From: Planctomycetota bacterium
Lineage (GTDB): Bacteria; Planctomycetota; UBA1135; GCA-002686595
NCBI GenBank assembly: GCA_030746555.1
Contig: JASLMK010000084.1
Coordinates: forward strand, 1-32,065
Length of the DNA: 32,065 nucleotides
Direction: 5' to 3'
A program made the position numbers and the translations under genes. Position 1 is the stretch's first letter; every line of letters begins with the position of its first letter. Below the pieces are notes generated by a model. The model was given only the letters and a program-made list of their open reading frames with translations, did no database searches and was not told the DNA's origin. Of this stretch, positions 5,998 to 15,175 are shown piece after piece.

Positions 5998-8481
5998 TCA
6001 GGGGACGAGGTCCAGGATGCGCTCGAGGGACCGGCGCTCGCGGGGGAAGACGCTGCGACGATAGAGGGCCTCCAGAGGCCTCCGCGCCCGCTCGTCGTCG
6101 AGGACGCCGAGGGCCGCGACGGCCGCCTGGCGCAGCCGGTACAGGCGCGTGTCGAGCAGCCCCACCAAGCAGGCGCGCACGTCGTCGTCGCCGAACCCGC
6201 GGAAGCCCAGGGCCGTCGCCGCCGCCGAGCGCACGGCCTGGGGAGCGTCTTCGTCTCGGGCACGCTCCAGCAAGACGGCGGTGATCGTCCCCCCGCTCAT
6301 GCGGCCGAGGACCTCGACGAGCCCGGCCTCGAGCACGCCGTGGGGCGAGGGCGTGTCCAGGCGCTCGATGATCCAGGCCGCGGCCTCGCGCGGGTCGGCG
6401 CTCACCAACAACCCGGCAGCGGCCTTCATCACTCCCCAGCTGTAGCCCTCCTCGAAGACCCCGCGCGCGAGCTCGGCCAGGGCGTCTTCGGGGCCGAAGG
6501 ACGCCAGGGCTCCCAGGGCCGCCGCCCGCACCGACGCCCGCGGGTCCGCGGCGGCGGCGGAGGCCAGGCCGTCGCGAGCCAGACCGTCGGTGTACGCGCC
6601 CAATGCCCTCGCCGCCGCGACGCGCACGGCGGGCGCAGCGTCCCCCGCAAGGCGTTCGATGAGGGCATCGCGCAGGATCTCCTTCAACTCCGACGCCTCC
6701 CGCTCCGCGGCGAGACGACCGAGGGCCGCCACAGCGTCCCGGCGACCGTTGACGTCGTCGTCGGCCTCGGCGATCGCCAGCCACTCGGCGGCCGAGCGTG
6801 AGACGGAGAGGCGCATGGGAACCCAACCGTGCTTGTCGATGCGCACCCAGCGCGGGCGACGCTCCGCGGGCAGGGTGAAGCGGTGCTCCCGACGTTCGAC
6901 GCGCAGCTCGTGGAGAACGGCGCCCGCCGCGCCCATGACCTCGACGTCCAGGGGCAGGTCGAACGAGTGCGGTGTGCCGTCCGATGTGCTCTGCACCTGG
7001 CGCACCACCAGATCGACCCAGGGGCGCTCCTCGGTCCAGCTCCATTCGACCTCCAGCTCGGGGAAGCCCGGGCTGTGGAGCCACTGCTCGAAGAAGCGAC
7101 CCAGGTCCCGCCCGGATGCGAGCTCCATCGCCCGTCGCAGGTCCGCGGTGACCACGCCGCGACCGGCGTTGTCGGCGACGTAGCGCCGGACGCCGGCGAA
7201 GAACGCCTCATCGCCCAGCTCGCGCCGCAAGAGGTGCAGGCGCGCCGCACCACCGGCGTAGGTGTGGCCGCCGAAGAAGAGGTCCATCGGCTCGCGGTAG
7301 ACGTCGTGGACCGTGGGGCGCCGCCCGTTTCCCACATCCCCGGCCATGTACGAGCGTTGCGCATCGCGCATGCGGACACGGAAGTCGTCGACGCCCAGGG
7401 TGCGCTCGAAGTAGAGGGCGGTCATGTAGGTCGCGAAACCCTCGTTGAGCCAGATGTGCGACCAGTTCGCACAGGTCAGAAGGTCTCCGAACCACTGGTG
7501 GGCGGCCTCGTGGGCGACGAGGCCGTGGGACGTACGATCCCGCCTCCCGCGCTCGTCGGTCAAGGTGGCCGCGGTCAGGGTGGTGGCGGAGATGTTCTCC
7601 ATGCCGCCGAAGGGGAAGTTCTCCACGCAGGCCTGGGAGTACTTCGCGTAGGGATAGCGCCTGCCGGTGACCTCGGTGAGGAAGGCCAGGATCTCGTCGG
7701 TCTGGTCGAAGGCGGCCTCCATCCAGGCAGCGTGCTCCGGCGCGGCCATGGTCGCGAGGGGGATGCCGTCCCAGACATCCTCGACGACGGCGAACTCCCC
7801 GGCCACGAGCGTGACCAGGTAGCTGGGATGGGGAGCGCTCATGCGCCAGTGGTGGGTGCGACCTCCGTCGGCGATCCGCTCTGCGATGAGCTCCCCCGCG
7901 GCGACCGAGGTCCAGTGCTCGGGCATGGTCACCCGCAGCTCGCTCGTCGCGCGCTCGGCCGGGTAGTCCATGCACGGGAACCAGTAGCGGGCGTCCTCGC
8001 ACTCGCCCTGGGTGAAGACCTGGGTCGGAACGCCTTCGCGCTCGGCGCAGAACCACAGACCCTTCCGCGGGGAGCCGCCGTAGGAGACGGTGACCTCCAG
8101 CTGCTCTCCGCGTGCGAGGGGGCGACGCGGTCGGATCCACAGCCGCCCGTCGGCGTGGCGGTGATCTAGGGGCGCACCGTCCGCATCCCGAACCCAGAAG
8201 ACGTCGAGGCCGACCAGATCGAGCTCGAAGGCGTCCACGACGGCGGCGGAGGCCGTGAGGGTGAGGGTGCAGGTGCCCTCCAGCCAGCGCTCGGCCGGCT
8301 CGAGAGAGAGATCGAGGAAGAGGTGCTCCACGTCGACCCCCTCGACGCGCGGCGCGTGGGCCGCCGGGCGCGGGGCGCGCAGCCTCGCGCTGCTCGGATT
8401 GCCCCGGCAGGCGCAGGAGAGGAGACAGGCCAGGGCCAGGAGCCGGACGAGGCCGGCCCTCGCGCGGGGGGTCTGGGTCAT
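5998..8481 (-). CDS. M1-family metallo-aminopeptidase lipoprotein with C-terminal HEAT repeats
   Basis: The 827-residue protein begins with a lipoprotein-type signal (LLALACLLSCAC, lipidated Cys at about 23-25). The M1 catalytic domain has the substrate-binding GGMEN at 292-296 and the zinc site HEAAH (324-328) with the third ligand E347 in WLNEGFATY, the normal 18-residue spacing. Roughly 220 residues at the C-terminus are Ala/Arg-rich HEAT-like repeats in place of the usual helical domain. It should release N-terminal amino acids from peptides outside the cytoplasm. ATG 8481 is chosen for the signal peptide; the frame is open upstream. TAGGAT lies 48 bp upstream. The AhpD selenoprotein gene follows. 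Confidence 0.92.
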   Translation of the reverse strand: MTQTPRARAGLVRLLALACLLSCACRGNPSSARLRAPRPAAHAPRVEGVDVEHLFLDLSLEPAERWLEGTCTLTLTASAAVVDAFELDLVGLDVFWVRDADGAPLDHRHADGRLWIRPRRPLARGEQLEVTVSYGGSPRKGLWFCAEREGVPTQVFTQGECEDARYWFPCMDYPAERATSELRVTMPEHWTSVAAGELIAERIADGGRTHHWRMSAPHPSYLVTLVAGEFAVVEDVWDGIPLATMAAPEHAAWMEAAFDQTDEILAFLTEVTGRRYPYAKYSQACVENFPFGGMENISATTLTAATLTDERGRRDRTSHGLVAHEAAHQWFGDLLTCANWSHIWLNEGFATYMTALYFERTLGVDDFRVRMRDAQRSYMAGDVGNGRRPTVHDVYREPMDLFFGGHTYAGGAARLHLLRRELGDEAFFAGVRRYVADNAGRGVVTADLRRAMELASGRDLGRFFEQWLHSPGFPELEVEWSWTEERPWVDLVVRQVQSTSDGTPHSFDLPLDVEVMGAAGAVLHELRVERREHRFTLPAERRPRWVRIDKHGWVPMRLSVSRSAAEWLAIAEADDDVNGRRDAVAALGRLAAEREASELKEILRDALIERLAGDAAPAVRVAAARALGAYTDGLARDGLASAAAADPRASVRAAALGALASFGPEDALAELARGVFEEGYSWGVMKAAAGLLVSADPREAAAWIIERLDTPSPHGVLEAGLVEVLGRMSGGTITAVLLERARDEDAPQAVRSAAATALGFRGFGDDDVRACLVGLLDTRLYRLRQAAVAALGVLDDERARRPLEALYRRSVFPRERRSLERILDLVP

Positions 8482-8528
8482 GGGAGCGGCTGGATGCGGA
8501 ATCGGTGGGCGAGGGGCGCGAGCGACGA

Positions 8529-8534
8529 ATCCTA
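8529..8534 (-). promoter_or_regulatory. Candidate -10 box for the M1 aminopeptidase gene
   Basis: TAGGAT in the context GCTAGGAT is read on the minus strand 48 bp upstream of the start codon, in the 122-bp divergent region. No -35 box is recognisable. Confidence 0.35.
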
Positions 8535-8603
8535 GCAAAGCCGCCTGCCCCACCGCCGCCGTCGCGGTTGCCCCGGGCACCGCGCTCGCCGACACTCCTC
8601 GCC

Positions 8604-9449
8604 GTGGACTTCCTGCTCGAGTGCATCGGCTTTCCGCCCGGAACGGACGAGCGCGCCCTGGCGGAGCTGGTGCACGAGCGCGGCGAGGCGGCGCCCTGGC
8701 GCGGCCCCGGCGGCGTGCACCGACGCCTGCCCCTGGCCGGCGGCCTCGAACTGCGGCTCGACGGGGAGACGGACGCCGCGCCGCTCTCCTTGCTCCCTTT
8801 CTTCCGCGTCCCCCACCGCCTGCGCGTCGCGGTGGCCTCGATCGGCACGGCCACCGACTCCCCCTACGATGCCGTCCTGACCGGCGTGGCGAACCCGCCT
8901 CCGCCCCAGGGGGAGCTGGCCGAGGCCGAGCCGGGGAGCTTCCCGTTTGCGTCCTGGCTCACCGACGCGCGCCGGCTGCCCTCGTCGGTGCGGCCCGGCC
9001 AGGTGCTCGCGGTGAGCAGCGCCGGCTTCGCCCTCGACGTGGCCTACGTCGGCCCCAACGACGGCGGCGACGATCCGCGGGTGCTCGAACGACCGCGCGG
9101 CGCCCGGATTCGACTGGCCCGTGATCCTCACGACGATCCAGCCTGCGCGAGGGCGGCCCGCTTCCTCGACGGGACCGATGGCGCCGTCGAGGGCTGCGTC
9201 GAGCTCTCCGCCCGCGTGCGCACCCTGCGCCACCTGACCAACCCACTCACCGACCGCGCGGTCGCTCTGCTCGAAGTCGACGCGCCGGGGCGTCCACTGC
9301 AGTTGTTCGTCAGCCCCTGGCAGCTGGCGGCCGAGAGCCTGCCCGCTCCACGCCCCGGTTGGCGCATCGAGGGGGCGTTCCTGTTCCAGGGCCGCGTCGC
9401 CGGCGGCCTCCCCGGCCCCTCCTCCCGCGCCCGGCGCGTTTTCGGCTGA
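8604..9449 (+). CDS. Unknown protein
   Basis: I do not recognise the family. The 281-residue product is soluble-looking, with no signal peptide or membrane segment from this start. The C-terminal third has alternating hydrophobic strands (RALLEV-like, LQLFVSPWQLA, WRIEGAFLFQGRVAGG) suggesting a beta-rich domain. GTG 8604 is chosen because DFLLECIGF looks like the true N-terminus and the open frame upstream (to 8505) is proline/arginine-rich shadow-like sequence. A start inside that stretch cannot be excluded. It is divergent from the M1 gene and ends 30 bp before the complete repeat copy. Confidence 0.65.
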   Translation: MDFLLECIGFPPGTDERALAELVHERGEAAPWRGPGGVHRRLPLAGGLELRLDGETDAAPLSLLPFFRVPHRLRVAVASIGTATDSPYDAVLTGVANPPPPQGELAEAEPGSFPFASWLTDARRLPSSVRPGQVLAVSSAGFALDVAYVGPNDGGDDPRVLERPRGARIRLARDPHDDPACARAARFLDGTDGAVEGCVELSARVRTLRHLTNPLTDRAVALLEVDAPGRPLQLFVSPWQLAAESLPAPRPGWRIEGAFLFQGRVAGGLPGPSSRARRVFG

Positions 9450-9479
9450 GGACCCTGGCATCGCCCACTCCCGTCGAGC

Positions 9480-9680
9480 TAACCCGGATCATTCATGAAG
9501 ACGTGCACCAGACACAGCAACTCGGTTCCTGGTGGTGCTTTGCGGGTTCTGGCGACGCAGGCGACCCTGAACGGGTCGTCGAGGAGGCCAGGTTCCGAGA
9601 AGCGCCGCCAGGGGCCGAGAGGCCGTCGAAGACGGCCGGTTGCGAAGTCTGGTGTGCGTGTTCATGAATCATCCGGGCTA
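9480..9680. mobile_element. Complete 201-bp MITE-like element, copy 2
   Basis: The ends are inverted repeats: the left begins TAACCCGGATCATTCATGAA and the right, reverse-complemented, begins TAGCCCGGATGATTCATGAA (18 of 20 match). Pairing continues imperfectly inward through CACCAGAC, about 45 bp per end, so the whole element could form a long hairpin. An internal hairpin GACCC-TGAAC-GGGTC is also present. Each end carries TA, as would arise from insertion at a TA target. No protein can be supported: frames are open by composition, but copies 1 and 3 carry a 1-bp indel relative to this one. It separates the unknown gene from a small membrane protein gene. Confidence 0.85.
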
Positions 9681-9741
9681 ACATGCTCCCGACGGCCCGG
9701 AAGGCCCTCTACCCGTCCGTCCCAAGACCAGAGGAGCGCCC

Positions 9742-9945
9742 ATGACCAGACAAGGAAGCACGGGCAACGTCATCGCCGCCTTGTGCAGCTTCTTCCTCCC
9801 CGGCCTCGGCCAGCTCGTCCAGGGCCGATTCCTGAAGGCCGTGGTCCTGTTCGTCCTCTCCGGCGTCCTGTGGATCTTCGTCCTCGGCTGGATCGTCCAC
9901 CTCTGGGCCACCCTCGACGCCGCCCTCTGGCGCCCGCGCTCCTGA
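9742..9945 (+). CDS. Small two-helix membrane protein (TM2-like)
   Basis: This 67-residue protein consists almost entirely of two hydrophobic helices (about 9-27 and 32-56). LCSFFLPGLGQLVQGRFLKA in the first half recalls the PGxGQ-type turn of TM2-like small membrane proteins. The function is unknown. ATG 9742 has a good Shine-Dalgarno (GAGGAG, 5 nt before). It starts 61 bp after the complete repeat, whose right end may contribute its promoter, and converges with the protease-like gene. Confidence 0.75.
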   Translation: MTRQGSTGNVIAALCSFFLPGLGQLVQGRFLKAVVLFVLSGVLWIFVLGWIVHLWATLDAALWRPRS

Positions 9946-9969
9946 GGGTTCCCGGCGCCGCGATCCCGC

Positions 9970-11298
9970 TCAGTCCCCGGCCGAGTCGGGCGGGGCGAGG
10001 GTCGCGAGGAGGGCGGGGAGCTCGGCCTCCGGGAGGCCGTGGTAGAGGGTGAAGGTGACACCGTCTGGGGCCGGCGCGGCGGCGAAGAGCAGACCCGACC
10101 CGGCCCCGTCGGCGTCGAGAGCGGCGAGGGAAGCGGCGATCCCTCCGCGCCGCGCCTCGAGGGCGGTGCGGAATCCAGCGGCCTCGGCGGCGTCGTCCCA
10201 CAGGGTCGCCACGTGCAGGACGCGCGCCGCGCCGCGGGCGAGGAGCAGGGCCTGGTCGCCGTCCCACCCTGTCGCCGCCTCGTTGGTGAAGACCATCGTG
10301 CTGGCGGCCATCGGGTCGGTGAAGTCGGGGGGCGCGCGCTCGCTCTCGTCGGCCACGACCAGAGCCCAGAGGAGCTCGCCGAAGACCGTCGAGCCCATCG
10401 GCTCCCAACCCACAGGCAAGGCGTCGAGCCGGTGGGCGATCGCGCGCGGGTCGTCGCGCAGCTCGGCGTCCCAGTACTTCTCGGGGTGGAGCACCTGCTC
10501 GGTCGAGAGCGGCGGCTCGGCGAAGGCGTGCGCGACGACGTCGAGGTAGGACTTCCCCTGACGGCGCAGGTGACGGTAGCCGCGATTGAGGAAGCGCTGT
10601 CCCTGTAGGTAGGAGGCGAGCATCGGCTTCCACAGGTAGGGCGGCGCCGACGCCATCGCCCCCGCGCCGAGCTCGCTGGCGGCGGCGAGCTCCTCGGGCG
10701 GGATCTCGCCGATGTGCTGCATGGTCCACAAGCCCATCAGGGCCGTGCCGCTACCCTCGACGACCGCCGAGAAAGCGGAGGAGGCGTCGGCGTTCGCGGC
10801 GCGCTCGACGAGCGGCCGGTCGATGCCGAAGAGCTGGTCGTCGAGGGCGTGGGTCAGCTCGTGCGCGAGGATGATCTCCGCCAGCTTTCCGGTGAAGGAC
10901 TCCATCAAGTAGAAGGTGTCGGTCCCCGGATCGTAGAAGCCGCCCACCGCGTCGCTGAGCACCGCGAGGGTCTCAGCCCAGACGTCCATGTCCGGCGGCA
11001 CCAGGGCCAGCATGCGCGCCATCGCCTGGTCGCGTTCGATCGTCCCCTCGGGGACCACCTTCTCGACCCGCTCCAGGGCGTGCTCGAGGAATCCGGCCTG
11101 GTCGGTGATGCGCACCTCCACCGGCCGCAGGAACTTCGCGCCGCGCAACCTCTCGACATCGCCCTGGATGCGCCGCGTGGCCGCCTCGAGCTGCTCCTGG
11201 GTCCAGACCTCGCCGCCCTGTTCGTCAGCGGCGGACTCCTGGGGCGAGCAGAGGCCGAGGGCAGGGAGGGCTGACAGGAGCGGCAGGATGCGATGCAT
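9970..11298 (-). CDS. Exported gluzincin-type zinc protease-like protein
   Basis: The 442-residue protein has an N-terminal signal peptide (MHRILPLLSALPALGLC; the Leu before Cys makes a lipobox doubtful). AHELTHALDDQLFGID holds HExxH at 146-150. A glutamate in AVVEGSGTA (E181) suits the third zinc ligand, in the manner of metallopeptidase-like proteins with HELTHALQDQ and a following EGDA motif. FYDPGTDTFYL just before is also typical. A Tat or other export motif is not seen. Cleavage specificity is unknown. ATG 11298 is chosen for the signal peptide; the frame is open upstream. It is divergent from the symporter with 167 bp between. Confidence 0.75.
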   Translation of the reverse strand: MHRILPLLSALPALGLCSPQESAADEQGGEVWTQEQLEAATRRIQGDVERLRGAKFLRPVEVRITDQAGFLEHALERVEKVVPEGTIERDQAMARMLALVPPDMDVWAETLAVLSDAVGGFYDPGTDTFYLMESFTGKLAEIILAHELTHALDDQLFGIDRPLVERAANADASSAFSAVVEGSGTALMGLWTMQHIGEIPPEELAAASELGAGAMASAPPYLWKPMLASYLQGQRFLNRGYRHLRRQGKSYLDVVAHAFAEPPLSTEQVLHPEKYWDAELRDDPRAIAHRLDALPVGWEPMGSTVFGELLWALVVADESERAPPDFTDPMAASTMVFTNEAATGWDGDQALLLARGAARVLHVATLWDDAAEAAGFRTALEARRGGIAASLAALDADGAGSGLLFAAAPAPDGVTFTLYHGLPEAELPALLATLAPPDSAGD

Positions 11299-11465
11299 GG
11301 TCGGGTCTCCTCGGATTGCGGAGGAACAGACTACGGGACCGAGCGGAGAGGGAGCGCACCGCTCCTCGATTCCCTTCCGCGCCTCGCCTCCCCTGCCGTT
11401 TGCACTCCCCAAGCCGCCCTGGCAAGCTCTCGGCCTCCGTCCGCCGCCCTCCTCGAAGGAAGTCC

Positions 11466-13145
11466 ATGCGCATCCACACCCGCGCCCTGTGCGCCTTGTT
11501 CGTGCTCGCCCTCGCCTTCGTGACGGGGCCGACAGCCCTGGCGAGCGACCTCCCCCTCCTTCAGGACGGCGGGGGCGCCGCCGTCGAGGAAGCGGAGACG
11601 GACGAAGCGGGCGGTTTCGACGTCGACGCCATGTTCGGCAAGGTCAACGCGACCATGGTCAGGGTCATCTTCTTCGACATCTCCTTCGGGACGCTGCAGG
11701 AGGCGAAGATGGAGGACGGCGTCGCGGTGCTCGACGCCGCGGGCGCTCCCGTCATGGAGGGTCCCACCCTCCCCATCGCGGTCGTGATCCTCGTCCTGGG
11801 GGCGATCTTCTTCACGATCCGCATGGGCCTGCCCCAGCTGCGCTCCTTCGGGCACGCGATCGACGTCGTGCGCGGGAAGTACGACGATCCCGACGCCAAG
11901 GGCGAGGTCACCAGCTTCCAGGCCCTGACCGCCGCCCTCTCCGCGACCGTCGGCCTCGGCAACATCGGCGGCGTTGCCATCGCCGTCGGCACCGGCGGCC
12001 CCGGCGCCACGTTCTGGATGATCCTGGCGGGCTTCCTCGGGATGGCCTCCAAGTTCACCGAGTGCACCCTGGGCCAGATGTACCGCGAGACCCGTCCCGA
12101 CGGACGGATCATGGGCGGCGCGATGTACTACCTCTCGCGCGGCCTGGGCGAGATCGGCCTCGGCGGGCTGGGCAAGATCCTGGCGGCCCTCTTCGCCGTC
12201 ATCTGCATCGGCGCCTCCTTCGGGGGCGGCAACACCTTCCAGGTCAGCCAGTCCGTCGGTGCGGTGAGCCACGTCATCCCCTGGTTCGCCGAGCATCCGA
12301 TGGTCTACGGCCTGCTCATGGCCGTCGCCGTGGGCATCGTGACCCTGGGCGGCATCCGGCGCATCGCCGCGACGGCCGAGAAGATCGTGCCCTTCATGTG
12401 CGGCATCTACGTGCTCGCGTGCATCGCGATCCTGCTCATGAACCTGGGGGCGGTTCCCGCCGCCGTCGGCACGATCGTCAAGGGCGCGTTCGCGCCCGAT
12501 GCCATGTTCGGCGGGTTCCTCGGAGTCCTCATCCTGGGCTTCAAGCGCGCCGCATTCTCCAACGAGGCGGGCATCGGCTCGGCCGCCATCGCCCACTCCG
12601 CGGCCCGCGTCCCCCACCCCTCGCGCGAGGGCATCGTCGCCCTGCTCGAGCCCTTCGTGGACACGATCGTGGTCTGCACCATGACCGCCCTGGTGATCGT
12701 CATCACCGGCGCCTACGCACCGACGACCGAGGTGTTCGGCGAGCAAGCCGGCGCGATGGCCGGCTACATCAAGGGGGACAACGGCGCCGCCTTGACGTCC
12801 GCCGCCATGGGCCACGTCCTGCCGTTCATGCCCTACGTGTTGGCCGTGGCGGTCGTTCTCTTCGCCTACTCGACGATGATCTCGTGGTCTTACTACGGCG
12901 AGCGCTGCTGGGCCTACCTGTTCGGCGACAACAGCTCGATCGTCTACCGGCTCCTGTTCGTGGTCTTCGTAGTCTTCGGATCCGTGGCCACCGCCAAGAA
13001 CATCCTCAACTTCGGCGACCTGCTGATCTTCGGCATGGTGCTGCCCAACATCGTCGGCGTCGTCTTGTTGAGCGGGAAGGTCAAGGCGAAGTACGACGAC
13101 TACTGCCGCCGACTCGCCGCGGGCGAATACACGACCTTCAAGTGA
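11466..13145 (+). CDS. Sodium:alanine symporter (AGCS family)
   Basis: The 559-residue inner-membrane transporter imports alanine or glycine with Na+. The family hallmark SATVGLGNIGGVAIAVGTGG, then PGATFWM, lies at about 157-183, and FKRAAFSNEAGIGSA in the C-terminal half is also characteristic. About 10 hydrophobic helices are visible. The N-terminus has a signal-peptide-like helix and a roughly 70-residue acidic extracytoplasmic segment before the core, longer than in classical AlsT/DagA. ATG 11466 has GGAAG 5 nt upstream. Its TGA overlaps the GTG of the next gene (GTGA), so the aminotransferase is translationally coupled to it. Confidence 0.93.
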   Translation: MRIHTRALCALFVLALAFVTGPTALASDLPLLQDGGGAAVEEAETDEAGGFDVDAMFGKVNATMVRVIFFDISFGTLQEAKMEDGVAVLDAAGAPVMEGPTLPIAVVILVLGAIFFTIRMGLPQLRSFGHAIDVVRGKYDDPDAKGEVTSFQALTAALSATVGLGNIGGVAIAVGTGGPGATFWMILAGFLGMASKFTECTLGQMYRETRPDGRIMGGAMYYLSRGLGEIGLGGLGKILAALFAVICIGASFGGGNTFQVSQSVGAVSHVIPWFAEHPMVYGLLMAVAVGIVTLGGIRRIAATAEKIVPFMCGIYVLACIAILLMNLGAVPAAVGTIVKGAFAPDAMFGGFLGVLILGFKRAAFSNEAGIGSAAIAHSAARVPHPSREGIVALLEPFVDTIVVCTMTALVIVITGAYAPTTEVFGEQAGAMAGYIKGDNGAALTSAAMGHVLPFMPYVLAVAVVLFAYSTMISWSYYGERCWAYLFGDNSSIVYRLLFVVFVVFGSVATAKNILNFGDLLIFGMVLPNIVGVVLLSGKVKAKYDDYCRRLAAGEYTTFK

Positions 13146-14275
13146 GCCTCCCCGACACCGCCACGCCGATTCCGCCGATCGACCTCGCCGCCGAGCGCGC
13201 GGAGTTGGGGGCGGAGCTCGACCAGGCCGTCCTGCGCACCCTGCACAGCGGTCAGTACGTGCTCGGGCCCGAGGTCGCCTCCTTCGAGCGTGACTTTGCG
13301 CGCCTGCACGGCGCGGAGTTCGGGGTGGGTGTCGGATCGGGCACCGATGCGTTGATCGTTGGCCTCAAGGCCCTCGGCGTCGGCCCCGGAGACGGCGTGG
13401 TGACCAGTCCGTTCACCTTCTTCGCCAGCGCCGGTGCGATCGCCTGGATCGGCGCCCGACCGATCCTGGCGGACGTCGAGGCCGAGACCGCCCTGCTCGA
13501 CCCCGAGCGGGTCGCCGAGGCGATCGAGGAGGACACGCGCTGCATCCTGCCGATCCACCTCTACGGCCAACTCGCCGACATGGGTGCCCTGCGCGCGGTG
13601 GCCGACGAGCACGGCCTGGCCCTGCTCGAGGACGCCGCGCAGGCCCACGGAGCGCGACGGGACGGCGTCGCGCCGGGCCAACTCGGCGACGCGGCGGCGT
13701 TCTCCTTCTACCCGACCAAGAACCTCGGCGCCGCGGGGGAGGGCGGCATGGTCCTCACCGACTCCGAGGAGACCGCCGACCGCCTGCGCCGCCTCAGGGA
13801 TCACGGCAGCACGGCCAAGTACCGCCACGGCGAGATCGGCACGAACACGCGCCTGCAGGCCGTGCAGGCCGGGGTCCTCAACGTCAAACTCCCCTACCTG
13901 GCGGCGTGGAACGAGCGCCGCCGGGCGGTCGCCGCGCAGTACGACAGCGCCTTCGCCGGCAGCGACGCCGTCCGACCCCTGGCGCGGGTCTGCGCTCGGG
14001 GCCACGCCTTCCACCAGTACACGGTGCGCGTGGACGCGAAGCGGCGCGACCCCGCCGTAGACGGGCTGCGCGCGGCCGGTGTCTTCGTCGGCGTCCACTA
14101 TCCGCTGCCCGTCCACCTCCAGGAGGCGGCGCGGGTCTGGGGCTTTGGACCGGGGAGCCTGCCGATCGCCGAGGCCTTGGCGCGCGAGGTCCTCTGCCTG
14201 CCGATCCACCCGTTCCTGACACCCGATCAGGTCGAGCGGGTGAGCGAGACGCTCCTGGGAATCGTCGCGGGCTGA
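13142..14275 (+). CDS. DegT/DnrJ/EryC1-family PLP aminotransferase
   Basis: The 377-residue PLP enzyme belongs to the sugar aminotransferase family. VGVGSGTDAL (62-71) binds the cofactor phosphate, D164 lies in LLEDAAQAHGA, and the Schiff-base Lys is K193 in FSFYPTKNLGA. SGQYVLGPEV near the N-terminus and GVHYPLPVHLQ near the C-terminus are family-typical. It would transfer an amino group to a keto-sugar nucleotide, but no other sugar genes are nearby, so the pathway is open. GTG 13142 overlaps the symporter stop by 4 bases (GTGA) and fits the usual N-terminus. Pairing with an alanine symporter is unusual. Confidence 0.9.
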   Translation: MSLPDTATPIPPIDLAAERAELGAELDQAVLRTLHSGQYVLGPEVASFERDFARLHGAEFGVGVGSGTDALIVGLKALGVGPGDGVVTSPFTFFASAGAIAWIGARPILADVEAETALLDPERVAEAIEEDTRCILPIHLYGQLADMGALRAVADEHGLALLEDAAQAHGARRDGVAPGQLGDAAAFSFYPTKNLGAAGEGGMVLTDSEETADRLRRLRDHGSTAKYRHGEIGTNTRLQAVQAGVLNVKLPYLAAWNERRRAVAAQYDSAFAGSDAVRPLARVCARGHAFHQYTVRVDAKRRDPAVDGLRAAGVFVGVHYPLPVHLQEAARVWGFGPGSLPIAEALAREVLCLPIHPFLTPDQVERVSETLLGIVAG

Positions 14276-14407
14276 GGGCGGCGGGATCCACGCTTTGCGC
14301 CCGCAGGCTCCAGCCCGCGGGCCGACGGAGCCGATCCAGGGAGGGTCCGAGCCCACGGGGACTCGCAATCCTCCCCCGCGCGACCCACAATCGTCTTCGA
14401 GAAGCCC

Positions 14408-15151
14408 ATGACGCACCCCCGCTTGTTGCCCGCTCTCGCCCTGGCGACCCTCGCCGCCACCACCCTCGGCGCCCTGCGCGCCGGCGCTCCCACGGCCCAC
14501 GCACAGGACCGCGAAGCCGGCCCCGCGCTGGGCCGCGGAGCCCGCGACGGGGGTGCGGAGAGGGGGACGGACGAGGCCGGGGAGCCCACGCCCGAGGCGA
14601 CCTTGGGGAACGCCTACTTCGAGGTCTGCGACTACGACGAGAACGGCTGGATCAGCTTCCGCGAGGCGTCGGCGGCCCTCGACGTCAGTCGCACTCGCTT
14701 CTTCGCCTACGATCGCGATCGCGACGGGCGCGTCCTGCGCGAGGAGTTCCTGGCCGTCTACCTCGACACGGTCCGCCGCCTGGGAGCATTCCAGCCGCCG
14801 ACCCCGCGCGAGGGCTCCCTGTCGGACGCCCTTCCCGAGTCCATCAAGCCCACCGCCTCGGGCGAGGTGCTCGAGAAGGCGGGCTCGTTGGCCGAGCTGT
14901 TCGGTCAACCCTCCGCCCGCGAGGACGCCAAGCTGATCTCGCCCCTGCCGCCGCGCATTCGGGGGCCCGTGCCCCACTTCCTGCGCCTCGACCTCGACCG
15001 CGACGGGCGCATCCGCACCGACGACCTGCTCGCCCTCCTGCGCCCCGTCCAGCTCCCGGTGCGGATCAACACGGTGATCGCGACTCTCGACGCCGATGGC
15101 GACGGGGGCCTGGACGCCGACGAGCTGCGCGGCTCGATGCAGAACGACTGA
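14408..15151 (+). CDS. Exported EF-hand calcium-binding protein
   Basis: The 247-residue product has a signal peptide (about 1-32, AHA/Q cleavage) and four EF-hand loops: DYDENGWISFRE (75-86), DRDRDGRVLREE (102-113), DLDRDGRIRTDD (195-206) and DADGDGGLDADE (228-239). The pairs are separated by an 80-residue Pro-rich linker. Loop positions 1, 3 and 5 are Asp/Asn throughout; loops 1, 2 and 4 end in Glu, loop 3 in Asp. Secreted EF-hand proteins of this type are common in Planctomycetota; the partner is unknown. It lies 132 bp after the aminotransferase gene and converges with the asparaginase-like gene. Confidence 0.85.
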   Translation: MTHPRLLPALALATLAATTLGALRAGAPTAHAQDREAGPALGRGARDGGAERGTDEAGEPTPEATLGNAYFEVCDYDENGWISFREASAALDVSRTRFFAYDRDRDGRVLREEFLAVYLDTVRRLGAFQPPTPREGSLSDALPESIKPTASGEVLEKAGSLAELFGQPSAREDAKLISPLPPRIRGPVPHFLRLDLDRDGRIRTDDLLALLRPVQLPVRINTVIATLDADGDGGLDADELRGSMQND

Positions 15152-15175
15152 CGTCCTGCCGGGCGCGGGCACGGC

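Noticed and set aside
9480..9680. Small protein encoded inside the repeat (open frames on both strands)
   Set aside because: Copies 1 and 3 differ from the complete copy by a 1-bp indel inside the putative frame, and composition alone explains the openness.
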